A DNA stretch of 64,000 bases, from NCBI RefSeq assembly GCF_014224355.1, contig NZ_VNWP01000002.1:124001-188000 (forward strand). Direction: 5' to 3'. The position numbers and the translations under genes were made by a program. The stretch comes from Synechococcus sp. BSA11S (GTDB taxonomy: Bacteria; Cyanobacteriota; Cyanobacteriia; PCC-6307; Cyanobiaceae). Below the pieces are notes generated by a model that saw only the letters and a list, made by a program, of their open reading frames with translations, was not told where the DNA came from and made no database searches. Shown piece after piece: positions 1-9,442 of the stretch (positions within the stretch are counted from its first letter, which is position 1; each line of letters begins with the position of its first letter).

Positions 1-725
1 TCGAGCAGGGGGTCACCGGCCGGGATCACCACCAGTCCATCGGGACGCAGGGCCGCCACGATCTCGCACTTGGCGGTGGCGATCGCCTCGCGGCTGCCCA
101 GCCGGCCGATGTGGGCGGTGCCGATGTTGGTGATCACGGTGATGTCGGGCTCGGCGCAGCGGCTGAGCCGCTCGATCTCCCCCAGACCGCGCATCCCCAT
201 TTCCACCACCACGGCCCGGTGCTCCCCACCGGACTTGAGCAGGGTGAGGGGCACGCCCACGTCGTTGTTTTCGTTGCCCACGCTGGCCAGCACCGGACCC
301 AGGGGGGCCAGCACGGTGCGGATCAGCTCGCGGGTGGTGGTCTTGCCGGCTGAGCCGGTCACGGCGATCACCGGGGCGGTGCCCTGGCGGCGCCAGAGGC
401 GCCCCAGCTGCTGGTAGGCCCCCTGGGTGTCGTCCACCAGCCAGATCCGGCCGCCGCTGGAGCGCACCAGGGCTTCGGCCTGCTCGGTGCTGAGGCGGTC
501 ACGTTGGGCCAGGGCGGCCAGCGCCCCCTGCTCCAGGGCCGCTGCCAGGAAGCGGTGGCCATCAAAGCGCTCTCCCACCAGTGGCACGAACAGGCAGCCA
601 GGTTTCAGTTCGCGGCTGTCGGTGCAGACCCCGCTGAAGCTGGTGTCCGGATCGGCGGGAGCCGCTTCGATCGGCGCTCCCCAGAGCTCCACCAGGTTCT
701 CCAGCCGCATCGGTTCCGCTCGCAT
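1..725 (-). CDS. murF: MurF, UDP-N-acetylmuramoyl-tripeptide--D-alanyl-D-alanine ligase (partial, 3' end outside window)
   Basis: MurF adds D-Ala-D-Ala to the UDP-MurNAc tripeptide in the cytoplasm, the last step of the soluble peptidoglycan precursor. Translating the minus strand from the ATG at 725 gives an open frame that runs off the window edge, about 241 codons. It shows an N-terminal Mur domain, then the ATP-binding loop GSAGKTTT near residue 120 and the following NENNDVGVPLTLL block typical of MurF rather than MurC/D/E. The ATG lies 4 bases after the stop of the upstream membrane-protein gene, so the two are probably co-transcribed with glgA. Family assignment is firm; the C-terminal half cannot be checked here. 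Confidence 0.9.
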   Translation of the reverse strand, partial: MRAEPMRLENLVELWGAPIEAAPADPDTSFSGVCTDSRELKPGCLFVPLVGERFDGHRFLAAALEQGALAALAQRDRLSTEQAEALVRSSGGRIWLVDDTQGAYQQLGRLWRRQGTAPVIAVTGSAGKTTTRELIRTVLAPLGPVLASVGNENNDVGVPLTLLKSGGEHRAVVVEMGMRGLGEIERLSRCAEPDITVITNIGTAHIGRLGSREAIATAKCEIVAALRPDGLVVIPAGDPLL

Positions 726-729
726 CGGA

Positions 730-1416
730 TCAATCGAGCAGAATCATGCCGCCGCCCACGACCGCATTCCGGCCCAGTTCCGCGCCGCCGCTGTCGATCA
801 GCCGCAGCCGCTCGTAGCCGAGGCCAAGGGCCTGTTGCCACCACTGCTGCGCCAGCCGTTGCCGTTCGGGCTCCTCCAGGGCCTTGAAGGCCTGCGAGAT
901 CCGCAGCTCCAGCAGCGCTGCGATGCCGCTCTCCGGTGCCGCCATCACCAACCCTGAGTCGTCGCTGAAGCCCGGGGGCAGCGCGATCGCTTCAAGGCCG
1001 GGACTGGGTGCGACCGGTTCCTGCGGCTCCGCCTCGCGTGGATCTGGTCCTGCCACAGCAGGAGATTCCAGGGATGGCTCCGTGGCTTCCACCTCTGCCG
1101 CAGTTCCTTCAGCTGCGATCGGCAGCGATTCAACGGAGGCCTGGCCTGGGTTCTCCGCGCTGGGCGAACGCAGCAGTTGCACGGCAACCCCGCCCCCCAG
1201 CGTCAGCAGGAGCAAAGCCAGCAGCAGGGCCGGCCAGAACAGCGTGGCCTGACGCCGGGGCCAGAACGGAGGTACCGGCAGATCCCCCTCCCACTGGCGG
1301 CGCCACAGCCGCCTGAGGGCCAGCATGCAGCTGGCGGCCACGGCGCGCAGGTCCCTCCCCAGGGCCCGCCAGGGATTTTCGTAGACGACCGGCAGCTCGG
1401 AGCCGGAGCGCTCCAT
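730..1416 (-). CDS. Conserved hypothetical single-pass membrane protein
   Basis: A 228-residue protein of unknown function. Visible parts: a basic N-terminal cytoplasmic segment of about 55 residues, one strongly hydrophobic helix near residues 58-80 (WPALLLALLLLTLGGG), a low-complexity Glu/Pro/Ala-rich linker to about residue 145, and a folded C-terminal domain with conserved-looking aromatic and charged residues (AQQWWQQALGLGYERLRLID). The topology suggests a periplasmic or lumenal C-terminal domain tethered to the membrane. It sits 2 bases downstream of glgA and 4 bases upstream of murF, so it is probably in one transcript with them. I recall similar proteins at this place in other picocyanobacteria but cannot name a family. 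Confidence 0.75.
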   Translation of the reverse strand: MERSGSELPVVYENPWRALGRDLRAVAASCMLALRRLWRRQWEGDLPVPPFWPRRQATLFWPALLLALLLLTLGGGVAVQLLRSPSAENPGQASVESLPIAAEGTAAEVEATEPSLESPAVAGPDPREAEPQEPVAPSPGLEAIALPPGFSDDSGLVMAAPESGIAALLELRISQAFKALEEPERQRLAQQWWQQALGLGYERLRLIDSGGAELGRNAVVGGGMILLD

Positions 1417-1418
1417 GC

Positions 1419-2972
1419 TCAGCTCTGGCCGCGGCGCAGCAGGGCGGAGAGGGGGTTGCGCGGGCCGCCGCCTTCCTGCCTGGAGGGCTTGGCTGCAGGT
1501 TCAGCTGTCTTGGCTGGGGCACCCCCCGGGCTGAGGCTGGGATCGGCCTCCTGGCCGAGGGAGAACTGCTCCACATCGGCGGCCGAGGGGGTGGGCTGCT
1601 TGACCCCACGTACATCGCGGTACATGGCGTCGTAGTCGAGTGCCGAGCGGGTCCAGCTGTGGTCGACGGCCATGGCGCGCAGCTGCAGCTCCCGCCAGCT
1701 TTGGCTGTGGCGGTAGGCCTCCCAGGAGCGCACGATCGCGGTGTAGAAGTCGACCGGCTCATAGCGATCGAAGCAGAAGCCGGTGCCGCTGTGGCTTGCT
1801 GGCACATGGGGCTGGACGGTGTCGACCAGGCCCCCCACCTTGCGCACGATCGGGATGCAGCCGTAGCGCATCGCCAGCATCTGGCTGATGCCGCAGGGCT
1901 CGAAGCGGCTGGGCATCAGGAAGGCATCGGCGCCGGCATAGATCAACCGCGCCAGGGCATCGTCGTAGGTGAGGAACACCGAGAAGCGGCCGGGATGGCG
2001 GGCGGCCATCTGCCAGAGGCCCGATTCATAGTTGCGGTCGCCTGTTCCCAGCACCACGATCTGGCTGTCGGAGTAGGCGAGCACCCGATCGGCCACCTGC
2101 AGCAGCAGATCCACCCCTTTCTGGTCGACCAGACGGCTGACCATCCCCATCAGGTAGGTGTCGGCATTGACCCCCAGGCCCATGCGCTCCTGCAGCACCT
2201 GTTTGTTGGTGGCCCTCGGCGCCATGTCGCTGGCGCTGTAGCGGGCAGGCAGCAGGCTGTCGCTGGCAGGATTCCAGGCTTCGGTGTCGATGCCGTTGAG
2301 GATGCCGCGCAGCTTGCCGCTGATGTAATTCAGCAGGCCTTCGAGGCGTTCGCCGTATTCGGGCGTGCGGATTTCCTGGGCATAGGTGGGCGAGACGGCA
2401 TTGACCCGATCGGCATAGAGCAGGGCGGCGGCCATGGTGTGGTCCCCCTGCATGTACCAGGGAATCCAGGTCATGCGCTCGAGTTTCCAGCGCCAGGGGC
2501 CCTGATATTCGAGGTTGTGGATGGTGAAAACGGTGCTGATCTCGGGGTCCTGGTGCATCCAGACCGGGATCATGCCCGTGTGCCAGTCATGGCAGTGAAA
2601 GACCTCCGGCTTCCAGTGGTTCCAGGCGAATTCGGCGGCGGCGTTGGCAAAGAAGGTGAAGCGCCAGTCCTCATCTTCTCCGCCGTAGATGCGCTCCGGA
2701 TCGAACACTGGATGACCGACCAGATACAGCGGCAGCCCATGGACTGGATGCTGTGTTTCGTAGACGGCGAAGTCGTTGCCCATCGCCCAGCCACGAAAGA
2801 CGGGCTCCGAGGGGATCTTCAGGCGGCTCCAGAGCTTCCCGTAACCCGGCATGATCGTGCGCACGTCGTGGCCCAGGGCTGCCACCGCCGGCGGCAGGGA
2901 TCCCACCACATCACCCATGCCCCCCACCTTGATCATCGGGGCGCACTCGGCGGCGGCGAACAACACGCGCAT
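1419..2972 (-). CDS. glgA: Glycogen synthase (ADP-glucose)
   Basis: GlgA transfers glucose from ADP-glucose to growing glycogen chains, a GT5 glycosyltransferase. The 517-residue product starts [28 protein letters not shown] is the ADP-glucose-binding KxGGL-type loop. The C-terminal Rossmann half contains the [16 protein letters not shown] segment that binds the sugar nucleotide. Length is slightly above the usual 470-490 because of a Pro/Ala/Ser-rich tail of about 50 residues. ATG at 2972 is unambiguous because the homologous N-terminus begins there. It belongs with glgB at 38330 in glycogen storage, though the two are unlinked. A 13-bp inverted repeat separates it from the upstream L,D-transpeptidase. 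Confidence 0.95.
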   Translation of the reverse strand: MRVLFAAAECAPMIKVGGMGDVVGSLPPAVAALGHDVRTIMPGYGKLWSRLKIPSEPVFRGWAMGNDFAVYETQHPVHGLPLYLVGHPVFDPERIYGGEDEDWRFTFFANAAAEFAWNHWKPEVFHCHDWHTGMIPVWMHQDPEISTVFTIHNLEYQGPWRWKLERMTWIPWYMQGDHTMAAALLYADRVNAVSPTYAQEIRTPEYGERLEGLLNYISGKLRGILNGIDTEAWNPASDSLLPARYSASDMAPRATNKQVLQERMGLGVNADTYLMGMVSRLVDQKGVDLLLQVADRVLAYSDSQIVVLGTGDRNYESGLWQMAARHPGRFSVFLTYDDALARLIYAGADAFLMPSRFEPCGISQMLAMRYGCIPIVRKVGGLVDTVQPHVPASHSGTGFCFDRYEPVDFYTAIVRSWEAYRHSQSWRELQLRAMAVDHSWTRSALDYDAMYRDVRGVKQPTPSAADVEQFSLGQEADPSLSPGGAPAKTAEPAAKPSRQEGGGPRNPLSALLRRGQS

Positions 2973-3007
2973 GGGGAGAACCCAGGGAAGGGCCGAACTC
3001 TACGTTT

Positions 3008-3035
3008 CCTGCCCTGAGCGAACGCTCAGGGCAGG
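3008..3035. repeat. Perfect 13-bp inverted repeat overlapping the end of the L,D-transpeptidase gene
   Basis: CCTGCCCTGAGCG followed by AA and the exact reverse complement. The stop codon and last two codons of the minus-strand transpeptidase gene lie inside one arm. It could act as a factor-independent-like transcript end or a 3' stabilising hairpin before glgA; there is no T-tract on either side, so it is not a classical terminator. Confidence 0.7.
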
Positions 3036-3685
3036 ACCGTGACCACGGTTCCCATGCGCACCAGCTCGAAGAGGTCACGCACGTTTTCCTCGTACATGCG
3101 CACGCAGCCGTGGGAGACCGCCTGGCCGACCGTCTCCCGATGGGGGGTGCCGTGGAAGCCGGCGGTGACACAGCCCTTCACCTCAAGATGCTGCTGACCG
3201 TTGAACCCCCGCTTGCCGGCGCAATCGCGGTGGAAGCCGATCCAGCGGCTTCCCAGGGGGTTGTTCGGCCCTGGAGGGTAGAGCTTGCCGCTCACCGGGT
3301 GCTTCCAGACCGGATCGGGCGCCATTTCGATCACCTGGAAACGGCCAAGAGGAGTTTCCCAGCCGGGCATGCCCACACCCACCGGGAAGCGACGCAGCTC
3401 GCGGCCATTTTCGATCACCACCACCTGCCGCTTGCTGCGGTGAATCACCAGGCTGCGTTCAGGGCGTGGTGAGCTGATCGCCACTTCGGCGTCTCGCCGC
3501 GCCTGCGGCTTCGGCTGAGGTTGCGGTTGCGGTTGCAGAGCAGGGGTGTGGGGGAGCGCCACAGGGGGATGCCATGTCTCTTGAGCCGAGGCGGGAGGCT
3601 GGGCCTGAGCCATGGCTCCGGCTGGCGTCAGCAGGCCGCCACCGAGCAGCAGGGTCACCAGGGGGAACGTGAAGCGGGGAGGCAC
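3026..3685 (-). CDS. Secreted L,D-transpeptidase (YkuD domain)
   Basis: A periplasmic peptidoglycan cross-linking enzyme family that joins meso-diaminopimelate residues through a catalytic cysteine. The 219-residue product has a signal peptide (residues 1-27, ending near GAMAQA), a Pro/Gln-rich linker to about residue 65, and a YkuD domain ending with the signature VSHGCVRMYEENVRDLF near the C-terminus, where the Cys of HGCVR is the nucleophile. The upstream His of the family is present in GFHGT. The start codon is GTG at 3685; no better ATG precedes it. No linked partner gene is apparent. What it cross-links in this organism cannot be told from sequence. Confidence 0.9.
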   Translation of the reverse strand: MPPRFTFPLVTLLLGGGLLTPAGAMAQAQPPASAQETWHPPVALPHTPALQPQPQPQPKPQARRDAEVAISSPRPERSLVIHRSKRQVVVIENGRELRRFPVGVGMPGWETPLGRFQVIEMAPDPVWKHPVSGKLYPPGPNNPLGSRWIGFHRDCAGKRGFNGQQHLEVKGCVTAGFHGTPHRETVGQAVSHGCVRMYEENVRDLFELVRMGTVVTVLP

Positions 3686-4016
3686 AGCCAGGCGTCGGTT
3701 CAGAAACTTTTGAATCCAGTTTAAGGAGCTGGCTCCTGAGCAGGCTGTCAGCAGATTGCAATCAACTCCTGCGCTGCCTCGAAGCCTGAAGCCACCAACG
3801 ATCTACTGGGTTCTGGATGGTTCGCAGGAGGAGATCTGTGTGGTTTCACGTTTCTGAGATGGCTGCAGGGACTCGATCTGCAGCCGACTTTGTTGTACTT
3901 GAGTTGGCTGAATGCTTGCTGCCGCAGATCTGGCTGACAACCCGCGACGCCAGCTTGCGAAATTCAGCTGCTTGGCTCCAGGGGCCACTGTGTCAGTGCC
4001 TTCCGCTGCTCAACCC
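3686..4016. other. Non-coding gap between divergent genes
   Basis: About 330 bases separating the divergently read L,D-transpeptidase and the hypothetical gene at 4017. It must hold both promoters. I see no RNA gene, no clear sigma-70 pair and no strong hairpin. The downstream frame stays open back to an ATG at 3912, so the right-hand gene could be 35 codons longer, but that extension looks compositionally unlike a protein start. Confidence 0.5.
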
Positions 4017-4406
4017 ATGACTGCCGCTCCCTATCTGATCGCCCTGGCCCTGCTGGAGCAGGGGGGGCAGCGGGCGATGCCGCTCCAGGGACAGTCGTTG
4101 GTGGAGGCTCTCCCGGCTGAAGGGGATCCTGGCGACGTCGGCCGCCAGCAGGCCCTCGAGCTCCTGGTGCGGGTGTGGCAGCGCAGTGAGGAGGGTGCGC
4201 TGCGGAGGGCGGCCGGCGAGCACAGCCTGCTGCTGCTGGAGTTGCCGATCGAGGCCTTACAGGAGACCTTGCCCGCGATCAAGGCCCGGTGGATCGCCAC
4301 CGGCGACACCATGGCTCTGTTGCAACAGCTGAGGGAGCTGGCGGGTGGGCTCTGGACCCTGGGACTGGAGCGCCGTGAGCCGCTCTGCTTCCGGCGGCTT
4401 CAGTAG
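4017..4406 (+). CDS. Small conserved-looking hypothetical protein
   Basis: A 129-residue soluble protein rich in Leu, Glu and Ala, predicted almost entirely helical. No motif I recognise. The chosen ATG at 4017 gives the start MTAAPYLIALALLEQG; an ATG at 3912 in the same frame is possible but adds an atypical segment. It converges on menB, with 35 bases between the two stop codons. GC-rich third positions match the surrounding genes, which is the main support for it being real. Confidence 0.55.
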   Translation: MTAAPYLIALALLEQGGQRAMPLQGQSLVEALPAEGDPGDVGRQQALELLVRVWQRSEEGALRRAAGEHSLLLLELPIEALQETLPAIKARWIATGDTMALLQQLRELAGGLWTLGLERREPLCFRRLQ

Positions 4407-4441
4407 TTGCGCCGGTCCAGTGGCTTGATGGCCATTTGGGT

Positions 4442-5338
4442 TCAGGGCAGCCAGGGGGCATCGCTGAAGTCGGGATCGCGCTTCTCCAGGAAGGCATTGC
4501 GGCCCTCCTGACCCTCGGCGGTTCGATAGAAGAGATGGGTGGCCTGGCCCGCCAGTTCCTGGATGCCGGCCAGGCCATCGGTTTCAGCGTTGAAGGAGGC
4601 CTTGAGGCAACGGATCGCCGTGGGGCTGTGCTGCAGCACCTCCCGGGCCCAGCGCACCCCCTCAGCCTCCAGCTCCTGCAGCGGCACCACCGCGTTCACC
4701 AGTCCCATGGCCAGGGCCTCCTCGGCGTTGTACCGGCGGCAGAGGAACCAGATTTCACGGGCCTTGCGCTGGCCCACCAGGCGCGCCAGATAGCCGGCGC
4801 CGAAGCCGCCGTCGAAGCTGCCCACCCGCGGCCCCGTCTGGCCGAACGCCGCGTTTTCCGCCGCCAGGCTGAGGTCGCAGAGCAGATGCAGCACCTGGCC
4901 GCCGCCGATGGCGTAGCCCGCCACCAGGGCGATCACCACCTTGGGCAGGGAGCGGATCTGGCGTTGCAGATCGAGCACGTTCAGTCGCGGCAGGCCGCTG
5001 TCATCGAGGTAGCCGCCATCGCCGCGCACGCTCTGGTCCCCGCCGGCGCAGAAGGCGTAGCCCCCGTCGGCCGCCGGGCCCACGCCGGTGAACAGCACCA
5101 CCCCCACCCGTGGGTCGTCGCGCACCCGGCTGAAGGCGTCGTGGAGCTCCACCACCGTGCGAGGGCGGAAGGCGTTGCGTTTGGCCGGACGGTTGATGGC
5201 GATGCGGGCGATTCCCTCGTCGCAGAGGTCAAAGCGGATGTCGTCGTAGCTGGCGGCGGGCTGCCAGCGCACCGGGCTCTCCCCCGGCAGCACCGGGCCG
5301 GGGCTTGGGACGTCAGCCGGCGTGGGATCGGCGCTCAT
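4442..5338 (-). CDS. menB: 1,4-dihydroxy-2-naphthoyl-CoA synthase
   Basis: MenB closes the second ring of the naphthoquinone by a Dieckmann-type cyclisation of succinylbenzoyl-CoA, part of phylloquinone (vitamin K1) synthesis for photosystem I. The 298-residue crotonase-fold protein carries the CoA/oxyanion segments [11 protein letters not shown] (about residues 97-107) and [16 protein letters not shown], and the MenB-specific [14 protein letters not shown] and [18 protein letters not shown]. It is about 20 residues longer than usual at the N-terminus. Its ATG overlaps the stop of menD by four bases (5335-5338), so the two steps are translationally coupled. Confidence 0.95.
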   Translation of the reverse strand: MSADPTPADVPSPGPVLPGESPVRWQPAASYDDIRFDLCDEGIARIAINRPAKRNAFRPRTVVELHDAFSRVRDDPRVGVVLFTGVGPAADGGYAFCAGGDQSVRGDGGYLDDSGLPRLNVLDLQRQIRSLPKVVIALVAGYAIGGGQVLHLLCDLSLAAENAAFGQTGPRVGSFDGGFGAGYLARLVGQRKAREIWFLCRRYNAEEALAMGLVNAVVPLQELEAEGVRWAREVLQHSPTAIRCLKASFNAETDGLAGIQELAGQATHLFYRTAEGQEGRNAFLEKRDPDFSDAPWLP

Positions 5339-7209
5339 CGCGGCGGGGGCTGGGGAGGAGCCATTCTGAGCTGCGGGCGTGGGCAGTCCTGGCGCAAGCG
5401 CTGGCGCAGCTGGGCATCGGCGAGGCGGTCGGTTTTCACCTCCAGCAGAGCCACCGGCTGCCTCAGGGCCCAGCCCAGGGCCTCGCCCAACTCCGCCAGG
5501 GCCGCCACCCGACGCCAGGGCACCCCATGGGCGGCCGCCAGGGCGGTGTGCTCCAGCGGCTGCCCCATGGCGAACAGGCGCTCGAAATCCAGGGGCGGTG
5601 AGGCCCGGATCGGCAGTTGCTCGAAGATGCCGCCGCCTCCGTTCTCGATCAGCACCACGGTGAGCTGGCCCCGCAGCTGGTGGTGCCAGAGCCAGCCGTT
5701 GCTGTCGTGGAGCAGGGCCAGGTCGCCGCAGAGCAGCACCAGCCCACCGAGACTCTCCGCCAGGCCGGCCGCCAGTGAGAGCGTGCCATCGATTCCCGAC
5801 GCCCCCCGGAAGCCGTACAGGGGCCTGGCGGGGCCGCTGGGATCGGAGAAGCTCTCCCAGTCACGGACGGGGCTGCTGCTGGCCAGCATCACCGCCCGGC
5901 CCGGCGGTAACAGCCGGCCGAGGGCCCGGACCAGGCTGGGTTCATCGGGCCTGGCGCCGCTGGTCTGCTGCTGGAGCTGCCTGTTCAGCCAGCTCTGACT
6001 GCTTGTTTCGGAGGTCCGCCAGAGGGCCAGGAAGTCCTGGTTGGCCCTGGTGCCGGTGCTCCCCTGCCAGAGCGCGGCGGGCAGGGCAGCGCTCCAGGCC
6101 TCCAGCCCACCGCTGTGGCGCGCCGTCGCTGTGCCCAGGGGATCAAGGTCACGCGGATCCGCTTCGCTGATCAGCACCTGATGGCCGCCGCTGGCTGAGA
6201 GCCAGGCCTGCAGCCGCCGGCTGGCCGGCAGCGGCCCCAGCCTCAGCATCTGGCCGGGGGCCAGGGCGGGATCGGGGTCCTCGAGGATCAGGTCGTAGCC
6301 GGCCACCAGCTGCAGCCCCGCCTGACCCCGCAGGCCGGAGAGCCCATCCGCCAGCAGTGGCCAGCCACTGCGCTGCTGCCAGCGCCCTACAGCGGCGGCG
6401 AAGCCGGGCCAGTGCTCGGGCCTGCCCCGCCAGGGTCCCGCCACGATCACACCGGGGCGATCGGGATCCAGGCCGAGCAGGTGATCGCTGCCCATGGTTT
6501 CGCCGGCGCTGGCCGGCTCAGCGGGGCTGACTCCGGGATCCTGGCCCGGTCCACCACTGATCTCTGCAGCGGTCCGATCGATTCCTCCAAGCTCATCGAC
6601 CAGCCGTTGCAGGGCCTCCGCTCCCGCATGGAGCGGCTCCTCGAAGGGCAGATTCAGGTGCACGGGCCCCATCGGAGCGGCCAGGGCCATCCGATGGGCC
6701 CGCCTGGCCAGGGCCTGGAGGGCAGCGCGGTCCATGGCGTCCAGGCCCCGGTTGTCGCCCTGGCCGAACCAGCGGCAGCAGGGGGCGAGGAATGCCTCCT
6801 GGTTCACGGTCTGATTGGCCCCGCGATTCTTCAGCCGCAGCGGACGGTCGGCGCTGAGCAACAGCAGCGGAATGGCGCCGCTGTCGGCTTCCACCACAGC
6901 GGGCAGAAGGTTGGCCACGGCGGTCCCGGAGGTGGTGATCACCGCCGACGGTTTGCCCTCGGCCCTGGCCAGGCCCACGGCGAAGAACCCCGCCGATCGC
7001 TCATCGATGGCCGTGTGCAGCTTCAGCCCCCGGTGCAGCAGCAGCCCGGCCGCCGCCGCCAGGGGCCCCGAGCGGCTGCCCGGGCAGAGCACGACTCGCT
7101 CAACCCCAAGCGCCAGCAGCTCCAGCAGCAGGTGCGCCGCTGCCCTGAGATTGGCCTCGGCCCGATCACCCTGCCGTCTGGGCTGCTCCTGGCTCACCGG
7201 GTCCGCCAC
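5335..7209 (-). CDS. menD: MenD, SEPHCHC synthase (2-succinyl-5-enolpyruvyl-6-hydroxy-3-cyclohexene-1-carboxylate synthase)
   Basis: MenD is the thiamine-diphosphate enzyme that joins 2-oxoglutarate to isochorismate in phylloquinone synthesis. The 624-residue product shows the N-terminal Pyr-domain signature [10 protein letters not shown] and [17 protein letters not shown], a central region, and the ThDP/Mg-binding block [15 protein letters not shown] near residue 500. The start codon is GTG at 7209 (an in-frame GTG 12 bases downstream is an alternative). It heads a menD-menB unit and is divergent from lepB with only 20 bases between the start codons, so at least one promoter must lie inside the opposite coding region. 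Confidence 0.94.
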   Translation of the reverse strand: MADPVSQEQPRRQGDRAEANLRAAAHLLLELLALGVERVVLCPGSRSGPLAAAAGLLLHRGLKLHTAIDERSAGFFAVGLARAEGKPSAVITTSGTAVANLLPAVVEADSGAIPLLLLSADRPLRLKNRGANQTVNQEAFLAPCCRWFGQGDNRGLDAMDRAALQALARRAHRMALAAPMGPVHLNLPFEEPLHAGAEALQRLVDELGGIDRTAAEISGGPGQDPGVSPAEPASAGETMGSDHLLGLDPDRPGVIVAGPWRGRPEHWPGFAAAVGRWQQRSGWPLLADGLSGLRGQAGLQLVAGYDLILEDPDPALAPGQMLRLGPLPASRRLQAWLSASGGHQVLISEADPRDLDPLGTATARHSGGLEAWSAALPAALWQGSTGTRANQDFLALWRTSETSSQSWLNRQLQQQTSGARPDEPSLVRALGRLLPPGRAVMLASSSPVRDWESFSDPSGPARPLYGFRGASGIDGTLSLAAGLAESLGGLVLLCGDLALLHDSNGWLWHHQLRGQLTVVLIENGGGGIFEQLPIRASPPLDFERLFAMGQPLEHTALAAAHGVPWRRVAALAELGEALGWALRQPVALLEVKTDRLADAQLRQRLRQDCPRPQLRMAPPQPPPR

Positions 7210-7229
7210 CGCTTCAGGATGGAGCGATC

Positions 7230-7835
7230 ATGCCCAATCCCCCTCCATCTCCTTCGGCCATGTCCCCGTCCGGCGCAAGCCGCCGCTGGGGCGTGGCCCG
7301 CCAGCTGATTCCCCTGCTGCTCTGGGTGGGGGTGGCCCTGCTGCTGCGCTGGCAGGTGATGGAACCCCGTTGGATCCCCTCCGGCTCCATGCTGCCCACC
7401 CTTCAGCTGGAGGACCGGATCCTGGTGGAGAAGCTCAGGCCCCGGCTGGTTGCAACGCTGCCGCGGGGGTCGATCGTGGTGTTCCATCCACCCGATCCTC
7501 TGCTCGCCGCCGGTTACGACCCCCGGGCCGCCCTGATCAAGCGGGTGGTGGGGGTGCCTGGCGATCGGATTGAGGTGGCTGATGGTGAGCTGCGGCGCAA
7601 CGGCGCGGTGGTGAGCGAGCCCTGGCGGGCCGAGCCGATCGATTACGAGCTCCCACCGCTGACCGTGCCGGCTGGGCATCTGCTGGTCATGGGGGATAAC
7701 CGCAATGCCAGCCTCGACTCCCACCTCTGGGGACCCCTGCCGTCCGATCACGTGATCGGTACGGCCGTGTTCCGTTACTGGCCCCTGCGCCATCTGGGCC
7801 CGATACGGTTCTCACCCACCACCGCGACTGGGTGA
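7230..7835 (+). CDS. lepB: Signal peptidase I
   Basis: Membrane-bound S26 serine protease that removes signal peptides at the plasma and thylakoid membranes. The 201-residue protein has one N-terminal transmembrane helix (residues about 25-42), then box B WIPSGSMLPTL with catalytic Ser53, box D ALIKRVVGVPGD with the general base Lys104, and box E MGDNRNASLDSHLWG. Short single-helix form, as is common in cyanobacteria. ATG 7230 is used here; an ATG at 7260 would shorten the cytoplasmic tail by ten residues. A 7-bp inverted repeat (7811-7817/7830-7836) sits on its stop codon without a T-tract. Confidence 0.93.
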   Translation: MPNPPPSPSAMSPSGASRRWGVARQLIPLLLWVGVALLLRWQVMEPRWIPSGSMLPTLQLEDRILVEKLRPRLVATLPRGSIVVFHPPDPLLAAGYDPRAALIKRVVGVPGDRIEVADGELRRNGAVVSEPWRAEPIDYELPPLTVPAGHLLVMGDNRNASLDSHLWGPLPSDHVIGTAVFRYWPLRHLGPIRFSPTTATG

Positions 7836-7850
7836 GCTGAACGCTTGCGT

Positions 7851-7884
7851 TATGGTGCAGCCTCAGAAACGGATCACGCCGGAG
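7851..7884 (+). promoter_or_regulatory. Candidate -10 element and strong ribosome binding site for the DUF760 gene
   Basis: TATGGT at 7851-7856 matches a -10 box. GGAGG at 7880-7884 lies 4 bases before the ATG at 7889. This Shine-Dalgarno match is unusually good for the window, where most genes have none, and it fixes the start of the DUF760 protein. Confidence 0.45.
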
Positions 7885-7888
7885 GGGC

Positions 7889-8236
7889 ATGTTCAACCCG
7901 GAGTTCCTGACCACCGACAGCGAAGCGATCAGCGGCAATTCCCTGATCGAATACCTGCAGGATCAGTCACCCGATGTGCTTCAGAGGGTTGCACGCTCGG
8001 CCAGCGGCGACATCCAGGACATCATTCGCCATAACGTTCAGGGCCTGCTGGGGATGCTCCCCGGTGAGCAGTTCGAAGTGAAGATTCAGACCAGCCGCGA
8101 CAATCTGGCCGGTCTGCTTGCTTCCGCCATGATGACCGGCTACTTCCTGCGCCAGATGGAGCAGCGCATGGAGCTGGAAACCACGCTCTTCGGCGAGGGC
8201 GGTCTGGATGCCGACCCGGGCGAACTCAAGCTCTGA
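7889..8236 (+). CDS. DUF760 family protein
   Basis: A 115-residue cytoplasmic protein of the DUF760 family, found in cyanobacteria and plastids, function unknown. Recognisable features are the N-terminal helix with SLIEYLQDQSPDVLQRVA, the central MLPGEQFEVKIQTSRDNLAGLLASAMMTGYFLR block that is the core of the family, and an acidic tail. A strong GGAGG ribosome binding site just before ATG 7889 supports the start. It stands alone between lepB (same strand) and a convergent DUF4336 gene. Confidence 0.85.
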   Translation: MFNPEFLTTDSEAISGNSLIEYLQDQSPDVLQRVARSASGDIQDIIRHNVQGLLGMLPGEQFEVKIQTSRDNLAGLLASAMMTGYFLRQMEQRMELETTLFGEGGLDADPGELKL

Positions 8237-8267
8237 GATCCGGCCGACCAGCCGCCAGACCCTCTGC

Positions 8268-9437
8268 TCAGCTCACTGGTTCGATCGGCACGACTCCCCA
8301 GCGCACCAGGGCCTGATCGATGCCGGCCAGATACGACCAGGAGCCCTCAGACGGAGCCCAGGCCCGTTCGTTGAGGGCCGCTGCCAGAGCAAGCAGATCG
8401 TCTCCGCAGCAGGCCACCGGGGCGTCGTAGTGCGCTGGCACCAGCCAGCGCAGCTCCTTCAGTGTGCCCAGGTTTTCGAGCCAGTGGATCAGGGCCTCCC
8501 GGCAGCGTGGGAACACCAGACGCTCCAGCACTGGTGCCACCTGCAGGCGCGGCTGCCCGTCAGGGCCCAGCATGGACCTGAATTCCTGCTCCCAGCCGGG
8601 CGCCCAGCGAAAGGGATAGAGGCCGAAGTAGGCGCTCGGATGGCGCAGGCCCGGTTGCAGGGCCTGGCTGAACACCTCTCTGATCCCAGGCACTGATACG
8701 GCCTCGGGTCGCAGGTAGGAGGCGAACAGCACCATCCGCCACCAGCCGCGCCGTCGTTGCTCAGGGCTGTCGGCCAGAGGCTGATCGCCCCGGTCACGGC
8801 CATGGAAGAGAAGCGGAGTGGGGTCGGCCTCGAACAGCTCAGGCGGCTCCGGCGGGATGGCCACCAGGGCGTCGGTGACCAGCAGGCTCCCACTGGCTCG
8901 GTGCAGACAGGCCACCTCCATGAACGTGCCTGCCCCCAGGTCGATGGGGCCGAGCGGGTGCCAGGAGAGTTCCTGCCCGTGGGGCACACCATCCTCGAAG
9001 AGCACCCGCGTGCGGGAGGGGGGGAAGCCCAGCCAGGGGAGCGGCAGCGTCAGTGGAAAACTCCATTGCCTGGGGCTCACCCACACCTCCGCCTGAGGGA
9101 AGGCCCTGGCCATGGCCGGCACCGGCAGTTTGTGCTCAAGGCCCGAGCTGGTGGGCAGCACGATCGTGCGCACGGCTCCATAGCGCTGCTCCAGGGCACG
9201 CAGCTCCCCCAGCAGCTCCTCGGTGGGGGCCACCGGGGCGTACAGCAACAGGCCCTCTCGCAGACGCAGCACCGTCATGCGGATCGGCACTGCCACGTAG
9301 AGGATCCCCTGCAGTTGCTCGAAGCTCCAGACCTGAGCGGGGATCAGTGTGCGCACCAGGGTGCGGCGAAGGCCGTAGGGGTAGAGGGGCAGCAGGGGCC
9401 ACCAGGGCCAGCTCCGGCTTGGCCTTGGCTGATCCAC
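8268..9437 (-). CDS. DUF4336 domain-containing protein
   Basis: About 389 residues, matching the cyanobacterial/plant DUF4336 family of unknown function. Diagnostic stretches are WSFEQLQGILYVAVPIRMTV, YAPVAPTEELLGELRALE, VLPTSSGLEHKLPVPAMARAFP and LLVTDALVAIPPEPP. The family resembles metallo-beta-lactamase folds without the full metal motif. The frame is open to 9554, but that would overlap the permease gene by over 100 bases; GTG at 9437, 6 bases after the permease stop, gives a start (VDQPRPSRSWPWW) consistent with the family. Same-strand position suggests read-through from the mnt genes. Confidence 0.8.
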   Translation of the reverse strand: MDQPRPSRSWPWWPLLPLYPYGLRRTLVRTLIPAQVWSFEQLQGILYVAVPIRMTVLRLREGLLLYAPVAPTEELLGELRALEQRYGAVRTIVLPTSSGLEHKLPVPAMARAFPQAEVWVSPRQWSFPLTLPLPWLGFPPSRTRVLFEDGVPHGQELSWHPLGPIDLGAGTFMEVACLHRASGSLLVTDALVAIPPEPPELFEADPTPLLFHGRDRGDQPLADSPEQRRRGWWRMVLFASYLRPEAVSVPGIREVFSQALQPGLRHPSAYFGLYPFRWAPGWEQEFRSMLGPDGQPRLQVAPVLERLVFPRCREALIHWLENLGTLKELRWLVPAHYDAPVACCGDDLLALAAALNERAWAPSEGSWSYLAGIDQALVRWGVVPIEPVS

Positions 9438-9442
9438 CGGCG

